This document shows positions 1 to 7,342 of a DNA stretch of 64,000 nucleotides, one piece after another. The position numbers and the translations under genes are program-made. The notes below the pieces were generated by a model. The model ran no database searches and was not told where the DNA came from. It saw only the letters and a list, made by a program, of their open reading frames with translations. The DNA comes from an uncultured Oscillospiraceae bacterium (lineage in GTDB: Bacteria; Bacillota; Clostridia; Oscillospirales; Oscillospiraceae): positions 1 to 64,000 of the forward strand of contig CATMVA010000005.1 in assembly GCA_950075865.1 (NCBI GenBank). The letters are read 5' to 3'. The first letter of the stretch is position 1, and every line of letters begins with the position of its first letter.

Positions 1-55
1 CCATTGCGGTTCCGGGAATTTTCTCTTTGGCGCAGAAGGAGGGATTCGAACCCTC
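1..55. repeat. attL core repeat (tRNA-Ser 3' end plus terminator half)
   Basis: Bases 1-55 are identical to 30886-30940. Bases 28-55 are the last 28 nt of tRNA-Ser(GCT), read on the minus strand and including CCA. Bases 1-17 are one arm of the GC-rich terminator hairpin that follows that tRNA. Homology stops after base 55 (cttgaa here, gcacgg in the right copy). The repeat probably continues left of the window, because the right copy is preceded by the matching terminator arm. Confidence 0.93.
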
Positions 56-73
56 CTTGAAATTCTTATAGCT

Positions 74-1168
74 CTACGGAGACAATGGCACATTTTCAAT
101 GTGAGCGTTTTCGTGAGCGTTTTTTCCGCTGAAAAAGCCGGCAAAGGCATCCTCGTACCGTTTGACATCGCTCTGGGCGATGTGGGTGTAGATCCGCCGC
201 ATGGTGCCGTAATCAGACCACCCGCCGATCTCCATAGTGACTTGCTCAGGCACCTGAAGGTGATAGGCCAGGGAGGCAAAGGAGTGGCGTAACCCATGCA
301 TTGTTACCGGTGGGAGCTTCTCTTTGGCGCACAGACGGGCCAAGGAGTCCCGCAAGGTTAGCTCCCGCCGCGTACCAACCACTGGCTTGCCGGCTTCCTG
401 TGCGGCCTCCAGGGCTGCCTGGAGCTGCTCCATAAGGATGGGCACATAGCGGGTGGAGCTACGGTTTTTGGTTTCTGGTTTCCGGACCAGCTTATGATCC
501 CGGCCTGGTACAGCGGCACCGGATACCCGGATCCGCTTGTGCTTCAGATCCACATCCTCCCATCGGAGGGCCATGATCTCAGACATTCGCAGGCTGGAGA
601 GGGCCAGGAGAAATGGGATCTCATAAGGGTGCCCCTTGACAGCGGTCAAAAAGGACTGGATCTCGGCAGCGTCCAGAAAAGTCCGCTCTTTTGGCACCAC
701 TTGGGGCAAGGAAACCTCTGGAAGCTCCCGCCCTGTGGCCTGTTTGATGGCGGGGCACACCAGCCCCCAGGCGTTTTTGAGCGTCTTGGCAGAGCACAAG
801 GCGGCTTCTGCATTGACGGCAGCGATGAGATCCCCGTCGCTGATTTGGTCAAGGGGCCTATCCATGAGGGCCTTGAAGCGGTTACGCTTTACAATGTCAT
901 ATCCCCGAAGGGTGGCAGGGGAGAGGGTATTGCTACGGCTATCGATGTATGAATCGATGGCCTCCCGGAGGGTGGGGAGCTGCTGAGGCTCCGATTCTGG
1001 ATCGGGAGACGCCTGCCGCTTGCCGGCCAAGTACTCGGCTTTGGTGATCTGGGCAAGGCGGACGCACTCCTTCTCCGTCCGGGCGTTGATGTTGATACTC
1101 TCGCCGCCCAGCCGGAGCTGGATGCGCCAAGTGCCGGAGGGCAGTTTGCGGGCCTTTGGTATTTTCAT
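74..1168 (-). CDS. int: Phage tyrosine integrase
   Basis: Site-specific recombinase that would insert and excise the prophage at tRNA-Ser. The 364-residue protein has an N-terminal arm-binding region (about 1-60), a SAM-like core-binding region (about 65-150) and a catalytic domain with R194, the HGLR box (H291, R294), W317 in the usual His/Trp position and nucleophile Y327. The gene reads toward attL and its end lies 19 bp from the repeat. Its ATG overlaps the stop of the upstream membrane-protein gene (ATGA), so the two are probably co-translated. The C-terminal tail after about residue 345 is unusual in that its codons coincide with the putative arm sites. Confidence 0.97.
   Translation of the reverse strand: MKIPKARKLPSGTWRIQLRLGGESININARTEKECVRLAQITKAEYLAGKRQASPDPESEPQQLPTLREAIDSYIDSRSNTLSPATLRGYDIVKRNRFKALMDRPLDQISDGDLIAAVNAEAALCSAKTLKNAWGLVCPAIKQATGRELPEVSLPQVVPKERTFLDAAEIQSFLTAVKGHPYEIPFLLALSSLRMSEIMALRWEDVDLKHKRIRVSGAAVPGRDHKLVRKPETKNRSSTRYVPILMEQLQAALEAAQEAGKPVVGTRRELTLRDSLARLCAKEKLPPVTMHGLRHSFASLAYHLQVPEQVTMEIGGWSDYGTMRRIYTHIAQSDVKRYEDAFAGFFSGKNAHENAHIENVPLSP
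101..122. other. Left arm-type integrase sites (two direct repeats)
   Basis: GTGAGCGTTT occurs at 101-110 and again at 113-122, with a 12-bp period. The same pair, with the same spacing and orientation, lies at 30756-30777 at the other prophage end. Paired short repeats flanking the core on both sides are what arm-binding domains of lambda/Tn916-type integrases use. The left pair lies inside the int gene and encodes Asn-Ala-His-Glu-Asn-Ala-His near its C-terminus. Assignment as arm sites is inference. Confidence 0.7.
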
Positions 1169-2103
1169 GGCTTCCCCAAGTCCAGCACCATGGTATCGTT
1201 GACCGAGATCCAGTACGGGGTGTAGGATTCCCCGTCGTCGGTCATCATGAGGGCGATGCGGCCGTAAATGCGAGGCGCCCAGACGGTGGTGGTGCCGTCC
1301 TGATTGTGGATCACGGTCCAGCCGTCAGTGCTGAGGGGCCCATAGTCCACATCGGGGGCATACAGATCCAACGCCACGGTAGCGGCGGAGATGGCCCGAC
1401 GATCCCAGTCGGCGGCCGCCTTTGCCGCCTTTTCCCGTTGGCTGGTGATCACAAAGACGGCGCCCCAGCTGAGGACTATGACAATGAGGCAGATTATTAC
1501 AAGGGGCTTGAAGATTCTCTGGCCCAGTGGCTTCTGAACGGTTTTGGGGTCATAAACATAGACCGGCCGGGGCTTGGCTCCTTGGAATGGCCCCACATCG
1601 CCCAGTTCTTCCAACTGGTCCATGACTGCCTCGGCCATGCTATAGGGGATATTGATACCACGCTGGATCTCCACGGTATTGACGGTGGGGCGGGATACTA
1701 CCCACTGCCGGGCTCGGTTCAATACGTCTTGCGGTACATCAACCTTACGGCGCTGGTAGGTAGATGCCGGGGCGTCAAGGATCTCAAGGAGGATGTTGCA
1801 GCCGTGAGTCAGGCCGTCGCCGCCAGTAAGCTCAGTGATGGAGGCCTCTACCCGGTCCTCGTCCACAGCCTCGGCCAGCTCGGCGGCGAGCTCGGCGCTG
1901 AGATAGCCAATGTGATCGCCGTCGTGGTATACCATAACGGCATTGGAGTCGTATGGATTTTCGGGGTCATGTGTGAGGGTCAACAGGTCGCCTTCACAGT
2001 CTTCCTCGGCCATGGATTTGAGGATTCGCTGGATGGAGGTGCCGTCCTCGTTTTTCTTGGAGACGCCCACAATCTTGGTGTTGATCGATTGCAGTACCGC
2101 CAT
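1165..2103 (-). CDS. HIRAN-like / FtsK-gamma-like membrane protein
   Basis: A 312-residue protein of unknown function with an uncommon domain order. Residues about 4-95 resemble a HIRAN domain (the DPENPYDSNAVMV stretch followed by GYLS is typical), a fold that binds DNA ends in HLTF-type helicases. Residues about 125-173 closely resemble the winged-helix gamma domain of FtsK/SpoIIIE (QRGINIPYSMAEAVMDQLEE, then VGPFQGAKPR), which reads chromosome-orientation sequences. Residues about 198-220 form one membrane helix, leaving an 85-residue C-terminal part probably outside the cell. No motor or nuclease motif is visible. It lies between repressor and integrase in the lysogeny operon, so it is probably expressed in the lysogen. 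Confidence 0.8.
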   Translation of the reverse strand: MAVLQSINTKIVGVSKKNEDGTSIQRILKSMAEEDCEGDLLTLTHDPENPYDSNAVMVYHDGDHIGYLSAELAAELAEAVDEDRVEASITELTGGDGLTHGCNILLEILDAPASTYQRRKVDVPQDVLNRARQWVVSRPTVNTVEIQRGINIPYSMAEAVMDQLEELGDVGPFQGAKPRPVYVYDPKTVQKPLGQRIFKPLVIICLIVIVLSWGAVFVITSQREKAAKAAADWDRRAISAATVALDLYAPDVDYGPLSTDGWTVIHNQDGTTTVWAPRIYGRIALMMTDDGESYTPYWISVNDTMVLDLGKP

Positions 2104-2120
2104 AGTCCTCTCTCCCTCAT

Positions 2121-2139
2121 GGTGTCCATTTTGGACACC
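2121..2139. promoter_or_regulatory. Perfect 7+7 palindrome upstream of the HIRAN-like gene
   Basis: GGTGTCC and GGACACC are separated by 5 bp, 17 bp upstream of the start of the leftward gene. On the plus strand the palindrome is followed after 4 nt by seven T residues, so it could be a terminator for rightward transcripts. On the minus strand it would be a 5'-UTR hairpin or an operator. A second small hairpin (CCTGCC/GGCAGG, 2153-2168) sits just beside it. Confidence 0.45.
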
Positions 2140-2172
2140 GCTATTTTTTTATCCTGCCGAAAGGCAGGTAGA

Positions 2173-2526
2173 TCACATGGCTTTGGAGCCTTTTTCCCCC
2201 GTATGGAGCCAGGGGTCCAAGGCCAGGGCCACCATATCCTTGGCCCGGCCGTCGGCGGCCCGGTATGCGGTCAGGAAGTCCAGCTCGGGGCCGGACAGCT
2301 CAATCCCGCCGGCTGAGGGCAAGGCCTCCCCCAGCAACTCGCTGGTGGTGACGCCAAGGTAGGTGGCCAGTTGTTGGACGCGCTCCACCGAGGGAATTTG
2401 TCCTCGCACTTCGATATTGTTGATGAAGCTACTTCCTACCCCTGATTCACGGCAGGCTACTGTGGGCTTGACTCCCTTTTTGGCGCAGTACTTTTTGATG
2501 TTTTCCACAAAAGTTGACCGATCCAT
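2173..2526 (-). CDS. Phage repressor, XRE/Cro-CI type
   Basis: DNA-binding protein, probably the lysogeny repressor. An N-terminal helix-turn-helix (about residues 5-65; ACRESGVGSSFINNIE is the recognition part, then SVERVQQLATYLGVTTSELL) is followed by a short C-terminal segment of about 45 residues. There is no LexA-type autoprotease domain, so induction would not be by RecA self-cleavage of this protein. I chose the ATG at 2526 because AGGTGAGG sits at good distance; a GTG at 2535 is in frame. It faces the rightward early promoter across a 225-bp operator region. Confidence 0.85.
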   Translation of the reverse strand: MDRSTFVENIKKYCAKKGVKPTVACRESGVGSSFINNIEVRGQIPSVERVQQLATYLGVTTSELLGEALPSAGGIELSGPELDFLTAYRAADGRAKDMVALALDPWLHTGEKGSKAM

Positions 2527-2570
2527 GAGCCTCACCTACTTCTTAATTAAGAATTGTGCATCCTGCCAAA

Positions 2571-2623
2571 AGTACACTTTTAAGGAAAAATCTGTTGACA
2601 GTCCACTTTTAAGGATTTATGAT
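2571..2623 (+). promoter_or_regulatory. Early rightward promoter with two operator repeats
   Basis: TTGACA (2595-2600), a 17-bp spacer and TATGAT (2618-2623) make a near-perfect sigma-A promoter facing the early genes. Two 16-bp near-identical repeats (agtNcacttttaagga) lie at 2571-2586 and 2600-2615; the second fills the -35/-10 spacer. Their 29-bp centre spacing is close to three helical turns. A palindrome CTTAATTAAG at 2542-2551 may be a third site on the repressor side. Assignment to the neighbouring repressor or Cro-like proteins is inference. Confidence 0.82.
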
Positions 2624-2640
2624 TAAAACACGGATTGACC

Positions 2641-2721
2641 GAGGGGACAAAAAAAGAGACCCTCTTTTTTCATCGCCGCCCGGTCAACCTGTACTTTACC
2701 ACATCATACCACGCAAAGTAC
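2641..2721 (+). promoter_or_regulatory. Early leader with terminator-like hairpin and inverted repeat
   Basis: Directly after the expected early transcription start, AAAAAAGAG (2650-2658) pairs with CTCTTTTTT (2662-2670), and GAGGG (2641-2645) can pair with CCCTC (2660-2664). Both structures end in a T run, so the transcript could stop about 40 nt after initiation. A 7-bp inverted repeat GTACTTT (2691-2697) and AAAGTAC (2715-2721) follows before the next ribosome-binding site. The region may act as an attenuator. Confidence 0.4.
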
Positions 2722-2751
2722 AAAAAGGCAAGAAAAAGAGGAGGTGAACGG

Positions 2752-2949
2752 ATGGTCGCGATCAAAAAGTACCGGGAGGCAGCCGGCATGGACACGGTGG
2801 AGCTGGCCCAGCGGCTGAAAGTATCTAAGCAGGCTGTCTGGGCGTGGGAGGCCGGGAAGGCCCGACCGGATCTGGACAATCTTTTTTCTATGGCCCGGAT
2901 CTTTGACTGCCGGGTGGAGGATCTCTACACACCGGAGCTCTCGGCATGA
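2752..2949 (+). CDS. Small Cro-like XRE regulator
   Basis: A 65-residue protein that is almost entirely one helix-turn-helix domain (VELAQRLKVSKQAVWAWEAG as recognition region, then a helix ending DLYTPEL). As the first rightward gene after the early promoter it is the best candidate for a Cro-type switch protein. The ATG at 2752 follows AGGAGGTG at ideal spacing. The frame is open upstream to 2635, but that part is leader sequence and is not counted. Confidence 0.85.
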   Translation: MVAIKKYREAAGMDTVELAQRLKVSKQAVWAWEAGKARPDLDNLFSMARIFDCRVEDLYTPELSA

Positions 2950-2981
2950 CCTGACTATACCACAAGCGAGGAGTGAACACC

Positions 2982-3434
2982 ATGGACAAGATGCCGGAGA
3001 ACGCCCTGAAGAGGGCCAGAAGAAACAAGGGGATCACCCAAGAGAAGGCCGCGGAAATGTCGGGCTACTCGGTAGACGCCATTCAGGCATGGGAGGCCGG
3101 GACCCGCCGGGCCTCGGTGGAGGTGCTGGACACCTTGGCAGTCTGCTATGACGCGCCATGGCTGGCCGGGATGTACCTGCGGGAGCTGTCCCGTGGCAGC
3201 GTGGCGGCGTCCTTCCCGGTGGTAGAGCCGGGGAAGCCCATGCCGGAGGCCGTTCTGGCGCTGCTTGAAAAGGTGATGTCCTTTACGGAGAACAAGGCCG
3301 CCCGGCGGCTGGTGACCTTGGCGGCCGACGGTCAGATCGACGCCGGGGAGCGGGAGGAGTACGACCGGATCATGGGGGAGCTGGAGGAGATCTGCCGGGC
3401 CGCCATGGAACTGAAATTTGCGAAGGAGGGATAG
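2982..3434 (+). CDS. XRE-family regulator with C-terminal extension
   Basis: A 150-residue protein. Residues about 5-55 are a second helix-turn-helix (NKGITQEKAAEMSGYSVDAI), and the remaining 90 residues are mostly helical and unassigned. It may modulate the same operators as its 65-residue neighbour, or activate early transcription. GAGGAG precedes the ATG at 2982; a GTG three codons upstream is less well placed. It is read in the same direction, 33 bp after the Cro-like gene. Confidence 0.8.
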   Translation: MDKMPENALKRARRNKGITQEKAAEMSGYSVDAIQAWEAGTRRASVEVLDTLAVCYDAPWLAGMYLRELSRGSVAASFPVVEPGKPMPEAVLALLEKVMSFTENKAARRLVTLAADGQIDAGEREEYDRIMGELEEICRAAMELKFAKEG

Positions 3435-3437
3435 CTT

Positions 3438-3578
3438 ATGTTTGAGCAGCTGGACAGATGTACCAACCTGGAGAGCAAGGGGGTCCAGGATATCAAGCAG
3501 TGGCATAACATCCCGGTCTATGAGATGACCAGGGAGCCCAAGTGTGACAAGCGGAAGCCTGAGAAGGAGGGAGCCTGA
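3438..3578 (+). CDS. Small phage protein, 46 residues
   Basis: A short gene with a very good ribosome-binding site (AAGGAGGG, 7 nt before the ATG), starting four bases after the preceding stop. The product is polar with no recognised motif. Its stop codon lies one base before the next ATG, so it is packed like a real operon member. Function unknown. Confidence 0.6.
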   Translation: MFEQLDRCTNLESKGVQDIKQWHNIPVYEMTREPKCDKRKPEKEGA

Positions 3579-3579
3579 G

Positions 3580-3861
3580 ATGCCCAAGCTGAGAATGACC
3601 GAACAGGAGCAGAGGGAGAAGGCCCTCAAACTGGCCATCGCCCGAGCCAAGGTGGAACTGGATCTGGAGAGCGACTCTGAGCTGATGGAGTTCCTTGGCC
3701 TGCCCCGCACCACGTTCTACGCCAAGCGGCAGGATCCCTACAAGGGCTTCGGCTTCGCTGAGGCGGCCCAGCTGGCCCGGCAGCTCCGCTTTACCGACCG
3801 GGACCTCTGCGCCATCTTCGGGGTGCCCTACCGGGCGGGGAGGGACGAGTCATGCGCTTGA
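3580..3861 (+). CDS. Small phage DNA-binding protein
   Basis: A 93-residue basic protein. The segment SDSELMEFLGLPRTTFYAKR followed by FGFAEAAQLARQLRFTDRDL looks like a helix-turn-helix of the kind found in small phage regulators of Firmicutes. The start at 3580 is set by GAAGGAGGG upstream. It is the fourth consecutive small regulator-sized gene in the early operon. The target is unknown; it could be a transcription regulator or an excisionase-like factor. Confidence 0.65.
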   Translation: MPKLRMTEQEQREKALKLAIARAKVELDLESDSELMEFLGLPRTTFYAKRQDPYKGFGFAEAAQLARQLRFTDRDLCAIFGVPYRAGRDESCA

Positions 3862-3873
3862 GACAAAAAAGAA

Positions 3874-3906
3874 GCCCTCTGGGCTGCGGGAACAGCACCA
3901 GAGGGC
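3874..3906 (+). terminator. 9-bp stem-loop after the early regulators
   Basis: GCCCTCTGG (3874-3882) pairs perfectly with CCAGAGGGC (3898-3906) around a 15-nt loop. It lies in the 136-bp gap between the early regulators and the next gene and has no T run. It is more likely an attenuator, processing site or antitermination target than a simple terminator. Confidence 0.4.
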
Positions 3907-3997
3907 GCGCAGGTCAGACCTGCTATGCGGACAAGCAGATTATAGCACGGATCAGCCAAGATTACAAGGGCCAAAGGCCCGTTGAGGGGGAAATAGC

Positions 3998-4294
3998 ATG
4001 ACGGACAATATCTTCGATGGATTCCAGAAGCAGGATGCTTATATCAAAATCACGTTTTTCCAACAGGACAAAAAGAATGGACCTTCTCCGCAGGTGGAGA
4101 TGAAAGGGACAATGCAGCACGCGATGAGAGGCGCCGCAGGAATTTTGTATTCTATTCATCTCCAATCGAAGATTCCCATGGATAGGCTTCTTTCATTTTT
4201 TGGAGCTGAGCTGTGTCTCATGACAGTACCGGGAAATGCTACCACGGTGGACATGAGCGCCCTGGCAAAATTGGGAGGCGGGCAGGATGGCTGA
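3998..4294 (+). CDS. Hypothetical phage protein, 98 residues
   Basis: Not recognised. The product has an N-terminal polar part and a helical middle (MQHAMRGAAGILYSIHLQSK). Its shape resembles the next gene's product (a strand-rich first half, then a helix with small residues), so the two may be distant paralogues. It is the first gene after the hairpin and precedes the replication genes. The reading frame overlaps the next gene by 8 bp. Confidence 0.65.
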   Translation: MTDNIFDGFQKQDAYIKITFFQQDKKNGPSPQVEMKGTMQHAMRGAAGILYSIHLQSKIPMDRLLSFFGAELCLMTVPGNATTVDMSALAKLGGGQDG

Positions 4295-4547
4295 AAAGAG
4301 AGGATGGACCGCCAGACCGGCGAAAATCGAGATCGAGTATTACGTTACAGAAGAGGACAAGGCTGCCTATCGCGTGAAAATAGAAGGCGATGCCACCATG
4401 TCCGTCAGCTGTTTGGGATGTGGGCTCAGCCTGCTGGCTGAGCAGTTGAATAGGCCGTTGGAGAGCCTGACCCATGTTGCCTATAATATGGCGAAGGGCG
4501 CGATCCAGGCGGCAAGAATTACCGGGGAGATTGATTTAACGAATTGA
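4287..4547 (+). CDS. Hypothetical phage protein, 86 residues
   Basis: Not recognised. The ATG overlaps the end of the preceding gene, which suggests coupled translation. The product has a beta-rich N-terminal half (IEIEYYVTEEDKAAYRVKIE) with Cys at the CLGCG motif, and a helical C-terminal half ending in AKGAIQAARI. A single CxxC is not enough to call a zinc site. It lies immediately before the initiator-like gene. Confidence 0.65.
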   Translation: MAEKRGWTARPAKIEIEYYVTEEDKAAYRVKIEGDATMSVSCLGCGLSLLAEQLNRPLESLTHVAYNMAKGAIQAARITGEIDLTN

Positions 4548-4565
4548 GGATTTGGAGAGGATCTC

Positions 4566-5345
4566 ATGGCGAGCGCGCAATTTCTGATCCATCGCCGGCG
4601 GCGGAAAGAGACCACCGTGGACAACAGCATCATTTGGGACCGGAGCCTGAGCAACATGGCCCGGTTTGCCCTCATTGCCATTCTGAGCCTCCCGGACGGA
4701 TGGGATTATTCCGTCCGGGGCATGGCGTCCATGCTTCAAGTGTCCAAGGACACCATGGGGAAGTACCTCCGGGAGCTGGAGGCGGCCGGCTATCTGCGGC
4801 GGCAGCAGGGGGATGACCGGGGCAAGTTTTCCAAGTCGGTCTACACCATTACGGACACCCCCGGCGAGTTCGGCGATGAAGACCCACCGTGTCCTAAAAA
4901 TTATGACAGTGACTGTCCTAATTTTTCGGACCCGAAAAAGTCGCCACAAAAGAACTTAAAGGTCTTAGATAATAATAATATCCCCCCTACCCCCCAAAGG
5001 GGGAATGGTGGGCGCAGGCGGAAACGGGAGCCCAGAGAGGCGCCGGACTGGAAGCCGGAGCGTTTTGCCGGGCTGTGGGCCTACTACCCCAAGAAGGGGC
5101 GGAAGAACAAGCAGGACGCTATGAGGGCATGGGATGATCTGGGCGCTACGGACGACCTCATCGACAAAATCGGCCGGGCGCTCAAAAAGCTGAAGGCCTC
5201 GGAAGAATGGCAGCGGGGTGTTGGGATCCCCTATGTGGCCACCTTCCTCCGGGGGCGCCGGTGGGAGGACGCCGAGGCCTTGGATGAACCGGATCCTGTC
5301 GCAGCGGAAGGGGGCGAGGCCTATGAAGACCGAAGGCTCCTTTGA
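4566..5345 (+). CDS. Helix-turn-helix replication-initiation-like protein
   Basis: A 259-residue protein in the position of phage O-type or DnaD-type initiators. Residues about 20-85 form a winged helix (FALIAILSLPDGWDYSVRGM, then KDTMGKYLRELEAAGYLRR), the pattern of phage replication proteins that bind an origin. A low-complexity linker follows, and about residues 160-245 form a helical domain (PKRFAGLW-type start, here PERFAGLWAYYPKKGRKNKQ) also seen at the C-terminus of phage initiator proteins. An origin may lie inside this gene, as in lambda, but I saw no convincing iterons. It overlaps the helicase gene by 23 bp. Confidence 0.75.
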   Translation: MASAQFLIHRRRRKETTVDNSIIWDRSLSNMARFALIAILSLPDGWDYSVRGMASMLQVSKDTMGKYLRELEAAGYLRRQQGDDRGKFSKSVYTITDTPGEFGDEDPPCPKNYDSDCPNFSDPKKSPQKNLKVLDNNNIPPTPQRGNGGRRRKREPREAPDWKPERFAGLWAYYPKKGRKNKQDAMRAWDDLGATDDLIDKIGRALKKLKASEEWQRGVGIPYVATFLRGRRWEDAEALDEPDPVAAEGGEAYEDRRLL

Positions 5346-6702
5346 GATCCCCGGCCTGATCGAGGCCATGAACGTGCTGGCCGTGGAGCCCCGGTTCCTT
5401 GACCCGACCCTTCCCAGCGGTTTGTGGTTCTGCGACGGGGCGGAGGCCGTTCAGGCCGTTGAGGTCAACGCTGTGTGCCTGTCTTCCGCCGCCACGTGGG
5501 AGGACCTGTCCCGGTGCCAGAAGTTCTTTGAGGCGTTTCCATACATCGTCATTGTGGCCACGGATGCGGAGAAGCGGAAGACCATGACCCACGAGCTCCG
5601 GCGGCGGATCGCTGGGATGGTCTTCTACGTGGCCACCGACAAGGCCTTCCGGGGATGTAGCTCGGTGGCGGAGCTCAGGGCAAGTCATGGGCTTTCGGGT
5701 ATTCAGCAGATCCTCCTGGACTGCGTGGAGCTTCCCATCTACGGGCTCCTCAACGTGGCCGACATCACCCAGCCCGAGCTGATCTCGGTCCACCGCTCCG
5801 GGTTTCCCATCATCGACAAGCGGATCGGGGCCTTCTACAAGGGCGAGCTGAGCGTCTGGACGGGCCGGCGGGGTGAGGGCAAGAGCACCCTGCTGGAGGA
5901 GATCATGCTGGACGCCATCGACCAGGACTGTCGGGTGTGTGCCTATTCCGGGGAGCTTCCCGACTGGAAGTTCAAGTACTGGTTGAGCCTACAGGCGGCC
6001 GGTCCTGCCAATATCCAGATGACCACCGATAAGCAAAGCGGCAAGGTGATCCCCACCGTGCCCAGGAATATCCAGAAGCAAATCGACGCATGGCTGGACA
6101 GGCGGCTCTACCTCTACGACATCGGGACCGCCGCGATCCACGACGCAGACTCCATCATGCGGCTGTTCAATTTTGCCCACCAGACCTATGGATGCAACGT
6201 GTTTTTGGCGGATAATCTGATGACCGCCAGGGTCAAGACCAACCGGGACAACGACTACTACCGGGCCCAGTCCAACTTTGTGGCCGACCTGGTCAGCTTT
6301 GCCCGCCGTGCCGGTGTCCACGTCCATCTGGTGGCCCACCCCCGGAAGACCCAGACCGGGAAGCACCTGGGCAACGACGATGTGGGGGGTATCGGGGACA
6401 TCACCAACCTGGCCGACAACGTCTTTTCCCTGGAGCGGTCCCAGCGGCGGGAGGCCACCGGCGACGCGGCACGGGAGACGGTGACCGCGTTGGCCATTCT
6501 TAAAAACCGGATGTGGGGCGCCACCACCCGGAGCGGGGAGGCCATCCAGTTGGACTTTGACGAGAAGTCCAAGCGGTTCTACCGGCCCGGCCGGCCGGTG
6601 GACAAGCGATACGGCTGGGATAGTGCCCAGCAGACTACATTCGAGGAGCTGACCGGGGATGACCCGGAGATGCCATTTGAGGAGGATCGACATGGGCACT
6701 GA
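5323..6702 (+). CDS. Phage helicase/primase-like ATPase (RecA fold)
   Basis: A 459-residue protein. The C-terminal two thirds is a DnaB/RepA-type RecA-fold ATPase: Walker A GRRGEGKST (about residue 184), Walker B CNVFLADN (about 299), and a glutamine/histidine-rich HLVAHPRK stretch. The first 150 residues look like a reduced toprim-like domain that may bind primase or nucleotide. It would unwind phage DNA at the origin. I placed the start at 5323 (AAGGGGGCGAGG upstream); the frame is open further left, but that part overlaps the initiator gene deeply. Confidence 0.82.
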   Translation: MKTEGSFEIPGLIEAMNVLAVEPRFLDPTLPSGLWFCDGAEAVQAVEVNAVCLSSAATWEDLSRCQKFFEAFPYIVIVATDAEKRKTMTHELRRRIAGMVFYVATDKAFRGCSSVAELRASHGLSGIQQILLDCVELPIYGLLNVADITQPELISVHRSGFPIIDKRIGAFYKGELSVWTGRRGEGKSTLLEEIMLDAIDQDCRVCAYSGELPDWKFKYWLSLQAAGPANIQMTTDKQSGKVIPTVPRNIQKQIDAWLDRRLYLYDIGTAAIHDADSIMRLFNFAHQTYGCNVFLADNLMTARVKTNRDNDYYRAQSNFVADLVSFARRAGVHVHLVAHPRKTQTGKHLGNDDVGGIGDITNLADNVFSLERSQRREATGDAARETVTALAILKNRMWGATTRSGEAIQLDFDEKSKRFYRPGRPVDKRYGWDSAQQTTFEELTGDDPEMPFEEDRHGH

Positions 6703-7105
6703 TTGGATGCGCATGGAGGCGCTGGTGGGCAAGGAGATCGCCATAGACTATCTGAAACGGACGAAGGGAGAGGCGCAGGCCTTTCTCCCGGTTACCATCC
6801 GAAGCTGTGAGGGGGACCTGATCCTTGCCGTCAACGCCTTGGTGGATTATGGAGATCTGCTGGATCAGTACCTGAAGGCCCACAAGGATGAGCTGGGTGC
6901 GTTTGTGGTGGCGCACTACGCCGAACATGGGGCGCGGTGCCGCCGGGTAGCCGGCAAGCTGGCCGCCGCTCTTGGATATGACCGGGAGGCCACTCTGCAA
7001 CGGTGCCAGAAGTTGACGGAAAAGGCAAGCCAGGGTGATGACATCGGAGAGGACGCCTTGGTCTTGACAGCGATGGGGCGTGGGCCCAGAAAAAAGGAGG
7101 ATTGA
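6692..7105 (+). CDS. Hypothetical phage protein, 137 residues
   Basis: Not recognised. It starts inside the helicase gene end, behind GAGGAGG, so it is coupled to it. The product is helical and charged, with no cysteine cluster and no membrane segment. The position directly after the helicase suggests a helicase loader or other replication accessory protein, but this is only context. Confidence 0.6.
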   Translation: MGTDWMRMEALVGKEIAIDYLKRTKGEAQAFLPVTIRSCEGDLILAVNALVDYGDLLDQYLKAHKDELGAFVVAHYAEHGARCRRVAGKLAAALGYDREATLQRCQKLTEKASQGDDIGEDALVLTAMGRGPRKKED

Positions 7106-7135
7106 GACATAGCAAATATAAACCGCAAGGAGGTA

Positions 7136-7327
7136 GTGTCCATCCTGGAGCAGGAAGACAGATGGATTACCTTTGAGGAATTATGTGATCAATTGACCAC
7201 AGAGCCCGATTATCTTACGCTCTATAACGCTTTGAGGCAGATGGCAGACCAGGGAAAGATCCAGTATATCCCAGCTCCAGAATGTGGCGGGGACCGGGCC
7301 TACTGGGTCCGAATCGGCCTTGAATAG
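7136..7327 (+). CDS. Small protein with winged-helix look; start uncertain
   Basis: About 63 residues from the GTG at 7136, resembling a small winged-helix domain (WITFEELCDQL, then TLYNALRQMADQGKIQYIP). The GTG is only 2 nt from AAGGAGG, which is too close. The frame is open back to an ATA at 7109, which stands 8 nt after another AAAAGGAGG and would give an N-terminus reading x-A-N-I-N-R-K-E-V-V. I suspect that this ATA is the real or ancestral start codon. Confidence 0.6.
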   Translation: MSILEQEDRWITFEELCDQLTTEPDYLTLYNALRQMADQGKIQYIPAPECGGDRAYWVRIGLE

Positions 7328-7342
7328 GAGGATTGACATGAG

